Source of the DNA: an uncultured Bacteroidota bacterium
Lineage (GTDB): Bacteria > Bacteroidota > Bacteroidia > Chitinophagales > Saprospiraceae
Assembly (NCBI GenBank): GCA_937926185.1
Contig: CALEYM010000489.1
Coordinates: 1-9,888 of the forward strand
Length of the DNA stretch: 9,888 nt
Reading direction: 5' to 3'
The position numbers and the translations under genes are program-made. The notes below the pieces were generated by a model. It saw nothing but the letters and a program-made list of their open reading frames with translations, did no database searches and had not been told where the DNA came from. Below, one piece after another: positions 7,446 to 9,888 of this stretch. Each line of letters begins with the position of its first letter. The first letter of the stretch is position 1.

Positions 7446-7545
7446 GGTTTGTTGATTCGTTGATTCGTTGATTTGTTGATTTGAGGGGCTTCGGGCAGGG
7501 CCCTCAAATCAACAAATCAACAAATCAACGAATCAACAAATCAAC
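7446..7545. repeat. 42-bp-stem inverted repeat made of 8-bp tandem units
   Basis: The left arm holds four tandem units, gttgattc x2 (7451-7466) and gttgattt x2 (7467-7482), then gaggg (7483-7487). The right arm starts with ccctc (7501-7505), then five units: aaatcaac x3 (7506-7529), gaatcaac (7530-7537) and aaatcaac (7538-7545). Pairing 7446-7487 with 7501-7542 gives a 42-bp stem with one C/A mismatch (7466 against 7522), one G-T wobble (7447 with 7541) and a 13-nt loop. The 'c' variants at 7458 and 7530 match each other, so the arms correspond position by position. The stem begins one base after the acyltransferase TGA and ends 8 bp before the next gene's GTG. It could act as a factor-independent terminator or RNA-stabilising hairpin, or be a REP/MITE-like genomic repeat. 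There is no T-tract after the right arm. Confidence 0.9.
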
Positions 7546-7550
7546 CACCA

Positions 7551-8525
7551 GTGCATTGGATATTTCTCTTTCACGCCGGTAGCGCCCTGGCAGGCGCTTT
7601 TGCGAAGGCCTCCTGGTATTTCCGGCGATGTGCCCGGGGCGACCTGTCGTTACCAGCGTCCAACGCGTGGCCGGAACAGCAAAACCGGCGCTGGAAACAC
7701 TATTTTTACGGCACGACTTACCTGGCTGCCGTTTTTTGCCTCCTGCGCGGCTACTCCCGAAACAGGGCAGAAAAACGGCGATTCGGCCAACTATCCGCCC
7801 TGGCCTGTTTTTTCGACGACCTGGCGGATACTTTCCGCCACCACGACGGTTCAGCCGCCCCTCCCGGCGACCCGGAACAATACGGACAAGCGGCCGACCC
7901 CGGCGGTACAGCCGTACATTTGCTTCATACGTTATACCGGGATTTGCCGCCGGAAAATCTGCCCGAATTCAAAACCTTCCTGCACCGGGTGTTCAAGCTG
8001 GAAACCGACGGAAGACAACAAAACGGCCAGGCCTTGCCTTTGGAGGAATTGCAGCGCCTGACCGCTGAAAAAGGCGGCTGCTCGGCGCTGCTTTTCCGCC
8101 GCTTGCTGGACCATCCCCTTCCGGAGGCCGAACAAGAGGCTTTATTTCAGTTCGGCGCTCTTATACAGCTCTGCGACGACATTTTCGACCTCTGGTTCGA
8201 CCGGCAAAACGGCATCGCCACGTTGGCAACCCTTTTATGCGAACAAAACAAGCTGCCATTGTTGCAACAATATTTCGACCGGCAAACCGGGATCACGATC
8301 CATGCTTTCCGGCAAACGCCCTACCCCCGCCTGCAAGTGGAAACCGCCCTGCGCGCCATCCATTTTCTGGTCAGTATCACGCGCGTTTGCCTGAATCATT
8401 ACCGCGATTTGCAAAAAAAGCGCGGAACTTTGCCGCTCGATAATCGCAGCGACATGGTGGTGGACATGGAACAAACCCTGAACCGCTTCCGGGCCATGCT
8501 GAAGTTATTTAATAAACTATTGTAA
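7551..8525 (+). CDS. Class I isoprenoid synthase-like protein of unknown product
   Basis: A 324-residue, mainly helical soluble protein. Two aspartate-rich motifs are spaced as in class I isoprenoid enzymes. The first is 'CFFDDLADTF' (Asp89, Asp90, Asp93); the second is 'GALIQLCDDIFDLWFD' (Asp209, Asp210, Asp213), which resembles the second trans-prenyltransferase motif 'GxxxQxxDDxxD'. Between them 'EKGGCSALLFRRLL' (173-186) sits where prenyl-diphosphate synthases have their K-T/G helix. In this fold the aspartates bind Mg2+ and the diphosphate of a prenyl substrate. The chain-length region and IPP-binding arginines of true prenyl synthases are not recognisable, nor is the NSE motif of terpene cyclases, so the reaction is open: condensation, cyclisation or prenyl transfer. 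It probably belongs to the uncharacterised 'class 1 isoprenoid biosynthesis enzyme' group annotated in Bacteroidota. The GTG at 7551 is the only plausible start: the next in-frame Met is residue 302, and a stop lies upstream at 7482-7484. The stop abuts gmhA. Confidence 0.65.
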   Translation: MHWIFLFHAGSALAGAFAKASWYFRRCARGDLSLPASNAWPEQQNRRWKHYFYGTTYLAAVFCLLRGYSRNRAEKRRFGQLSALACFFDDLADTFRHHDGSAAPPGDPEQYGQAADPGGTAVHLLHTLYRDLPPENLPEFKTFLHRVFKLETDGRQQNGQALPLEELQRLTAEKGGCSALLFRRLLDHPLPEAEQEALFQFGALIQLCDDIFDLWFDRQNGIATLATLLCEQNKLPLLQQYFDRQTGITIHAFRQTPYPRLQVETALRAIHFLVSITRVCLNHYRDLQKKRGTLPLDNRSDMVVDMEQTLNRFRAMLKLFNKLL

Positions 8526-9101
8526 ATGAACGATATAACGATAAAATCTATCCGGGAAAGTATCGCCGTAAAACAGGCTATTCTGACGGATGACGGGTTT
8601 TTGGAAAAAATAAACCGGGCCGCGCAAATACTGATCGAGACTTTCCGCCGCGACGGGAAAGTCCTTTTTTGCGGCAACGGCGGCAGCGCGGCAGACGCCC
8701 AGCACATCGCCGCCGAATTGTCGGGTCGCTTCTACACCGACCGCCCACCCCTGTACGCCGAGGCCCTGCACGTCAATACTTCCTACCTCACCGCCGTGGC
8801 CAACGACTACGGTTACGATCACGTGTTCGCCCGCATGGTGGAGGCCGCCGGCCGGCCCGGCGACGTGCTGGTGGCCATCAGCACCTCCGGCAATTCAACA
8901 AGTGTATTGAACGCCATAGAAAAAGCCCGCGCCCGCGACATGGCTGTCATCGGGCTCACCGGCGCCACGGGCGGGCGTATGACAGGGCTTTGTACCCTGC
9001 TGCTGAATGTGCCGTCCGGCGATACGCCGCGGATACAGGAGGCACATATCCTGATCGGGCATATTTTGTGCGAGGCGGTGGAGAAATCTATTTTTGGGTA
9101 A
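8526..9101 (+). CDS. gmhA: D-sedoheptulose-7-phosphate isomerase (phosphoheptose isomerase)
   Basis: A 191-residue SIS-domain enzyme, the normal length for GmhA. It converts sedoheptulose 7-phosphate to D-glycero-D-manno-heptose 7-phosphate, the first step of ADP-heptose synthesis for lipopolysaccharide core or other surface glycans, in the cytoplasm. Seen motifs are 'LFCGNGGSAADAQHIAAELS' (47-66), 'VANDYGYDHVFAR' (91-103), 'AISTSGNSTSVLNAI' (117-131), 'LTGATGG' (144-150) and 'DTPRIQEAHILIGHI' (166-180). His60, Glu64, Gln171 and His179 align with the metal-binding and catalytic residues of E. coli and Burkholderia GmhA (His61, Glu65, Gln172/175, His180/183). The ATG follows the isoprenoid-synthase stop with no intervening base (taa-atg), so translation is probably coupled and the pair forms one transcript. 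The next pathway enzymes (heptose kinase, phosphatase, adenylyltransferase) do not follow. Confidence 0.93.
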   Translation: MNDITIKSIRESIAVKQAILTDDGFLEKINRAAQILIETFRRDGKVLFCGNGGSAADAQHIAAELSGRFYTDRPPLYAEALHVNTSYLTAVANDYGYDHVFARMVEAAGRPGDVLVAISTSGNSTSVLNAIEKARARDMAVIGLTGATGGRMTGLCTLLLNVPSGDTPRIQEAHILIGHILCEAVEKSIFG

Positions 9102-9229
9102 CTTTCGGACAAAATTGGGCAAATACCGCCCGATGTTATCAAAATTAATCTTCAGGAAGTAATTTTAACCCCTGTAATCAAGCCGTTTCGCCTGGGGACT
9201 TTCCAACGTTAAATTTTAAAATTCCATTT
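9102..9229. other. Intergenic region downstream of gmhA
   Basis: These 128 bases are AT-rich towards their 3' end ('gttaaattttaaaattcc'). A short stem gggc (9117-9120) / gccc (9128-9131) occurs 15 bp after the gmhA stop, extendable by a T-G wobble and a T-A pair, but no T-tract follows, so it is not called a terminator. No convincing TTTG/TANNTTTG promoter was found, although the change of gene style implies that the next gene has its own. Confidence 0.35.
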
Positions 9230-9888
9230 ATGAAAAACAATGCCTCAACGCCTTTACTATTGATTCTGTTGGGTATAATGCTGTCTTGTAATCTGGAGAA
9301 AATAGAATTGGGCGATGTGCCAACGGCTACGTTTGAACGCCACTTTGGCGGGAGCAACCCTGACAATGCCAGCGCCGCTATCGAACTTTCCGACGGTAGT
9401 TTTGTGTTGGCGGGTTATGGTAACAGCCACCTTATAAAAATTAACGGGCAAACAGGTGATTCTGTAAGGTCATTTTTGGGCGCATCCGGGAGTTCGACTT
9501 TTTGGATAGATGATCTGATAAAAGTCAACAATGATAAAATAGTGGTATGCGGATTCCGGTCAGAGAACCTGATTTGGAAAGGGATGGTCGCTCGCTTTGA
9601 TTCCTCACTGACCCCTGAAGAAGAGGTGAACTCTGGCGCCACAAATGATTTTACTAAATTTGACTGGTATCGGCAAATACTTCAGGCCTCAGACGGCGGT
9701 TACCGGGTGCTGGGTATCAACAATAACGTGCCGTTTATAGGATCTATGTTATCAGATTTTTCTTTTCCACCCAATTCTTTTGCTTTTTCAGACTATCATT
9801 TAACTACCGATGGTTTTATGCAGACAAAAGAAGGTAGTTTCATCTATACCACCGGGAAACAAGCGGTAAATACCCGGTATTGTATTAA
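9230..9888 (+). CDS. Lipoprotein with beta-propeller-like repeats (3' partial)
   Basis: An open frame from ATG 9230 runs through the window end, with 219 complete codons visible and no stop. It starts 'MKNNASTPLLLILLGIMLSC': a Lys, a hydrophobic core and a lipobox-like 'MLSC' with Cys20, then the acidic stretch 'NLEKIELGD', so it is predicted to be a lipoprotein of the outer membrane or periplasm. Residues ~36-63 read 'FERHFGGSNPDNASAAIELS' followed by 'DGSFVLAGYG', the typical blade of the 'FGGs..D.a..i..t.DGG..laG' repeats common in Bacteroidota surface proteins. A second, weaker blade is seen near 'LIKVNNDKIVVCGF' (96-109) and a third near 'LQASDGGYRVLG' (151-162). These repeats are expected to form a beta-propeller; no enzymatic motif is visible. 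The base composition is much more AT-rich than in the genes to its left. The remainder lies outside the window. Confidence 0.75.
   Translation, partial: MKNNASTPLLLILLGIMLSCNLEKIELGDVPTATFERHFGGSNPDNASAAIELSDGSFVLAGYGNSHLIKINGQTGDSVRSFLGASGSSTFWIDDLIKVNNDKIVVCGFRSENLIWKGMVARFDSSLTPEEEVNSGATNDFTKFDWYRQILQASDGGYRVLGINNNVPFIGSMLSDFSFPPNSFAFSDYHLTTDGFMQTKEGSFIYTTGKQAVNTRYCI

Noticed and set aside
7446..7545. CRISPR-like array
   Set aside because: The 8-bp units are directly contiguous with no spacers and are arranged as one inverted pair, so this is a hairpin repeat, not a CRISPR.
7551..8525. Terpene cyclase or squalene/phytoene synthase assignment for the DDxxD protein
   Set aside because: No NSE (ND..S...E) motif and no squalene/phytoene-type second motif is visible; the second motif is DDIFD, closer to prenyl transferases. 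Only the class I isoprenoid fold is claimed.

Overview
The window looks like chromosomal DNA of a Bacteroidota member, most likely a Saprospiraceae-type (Saprospiria) organism. Two adjacent extracellular proteins end in type IX secretion system (T9SS) C-terminal sorting domains. The adhesin-like modular architecture, the near absence of Shine-Dalgarno sequences before start codons, and the mixture of LamG, PKD-like and HYR-like modules all fit that group. Most of the window is fairly GC-rich, with a clear AT-rich shift in the last ~650 bases. The family assignment is inference from protein style, not a computed result.

Layout. (1) 2-2688, + strand: the 3' end of one T9SS-secreted protein, then, 11 bp later, a complete 825-residue modular T9SS protein with a LamG-like domain, a PKD/Ig-like domain, three ~50-residue repeats, a HYR-like domain, a ~130-residue unassigned module and a sorting tail. 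An intrinsic terminator follows. (2) 2750-3685, - strand: an LpxD-family hexapeptide-repeat N-acyltransferase, standing alone. (3) 3838-5451, + strand: a secreted glycosyl-hydrolase-like protein (GHL10/DUF187 family) with an FN3-like domain and a lysine-rich tail. (4) 5469-6242, - strand: a TauE/SafE-type membrane permease. (5) 6390-7445, + strand: an acyltransferase-3 membrane enzyme. (6) 7446-7545: a very long, nearly perfect hairpin built of 8-bp GTTGATT(T/C) units. (7) 7551-9101, + strand: a two-gene unit encoding a class I isoprenoid-synthase-like protein with two DDxxD motifs and, abutting it with zero spacing, a sedoheptulose-7-phosphate isomerase (GmhA). (8) 9230 to the window end: the 5' part of a lipoprotein with beta-propeller-like 'FGGS..D....' repeats.

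How the genes fit together. Most genes concern the cell envelope or surface: secreted adhesin-like proteins, lipid A N-acylation, glycan hydrolysis, envelope O-acylation, heptose precursor synthesis and a surface or periplasmic lipoprotein. Strand changes and convergent ends indicate several short transcription units rather than one operon. The only tightly coupled pair is isoprenoid synthase-like + gmhA. It is also the best candidate for something undescribed: an uncharacterised prenyl-substrate enzyme translationally linked to the first enzyme of heptose synthesis, directly downstream of an unusual giant hairpin.

I saw no tRNA or rRNA, no CRISPR array, no transposase and no phage gene. No intergenic stretch exceeds 300 bases. 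The long antisense open frames across the lpxD, glycosyl-hydrolase and permease genes were judged to be shadows.
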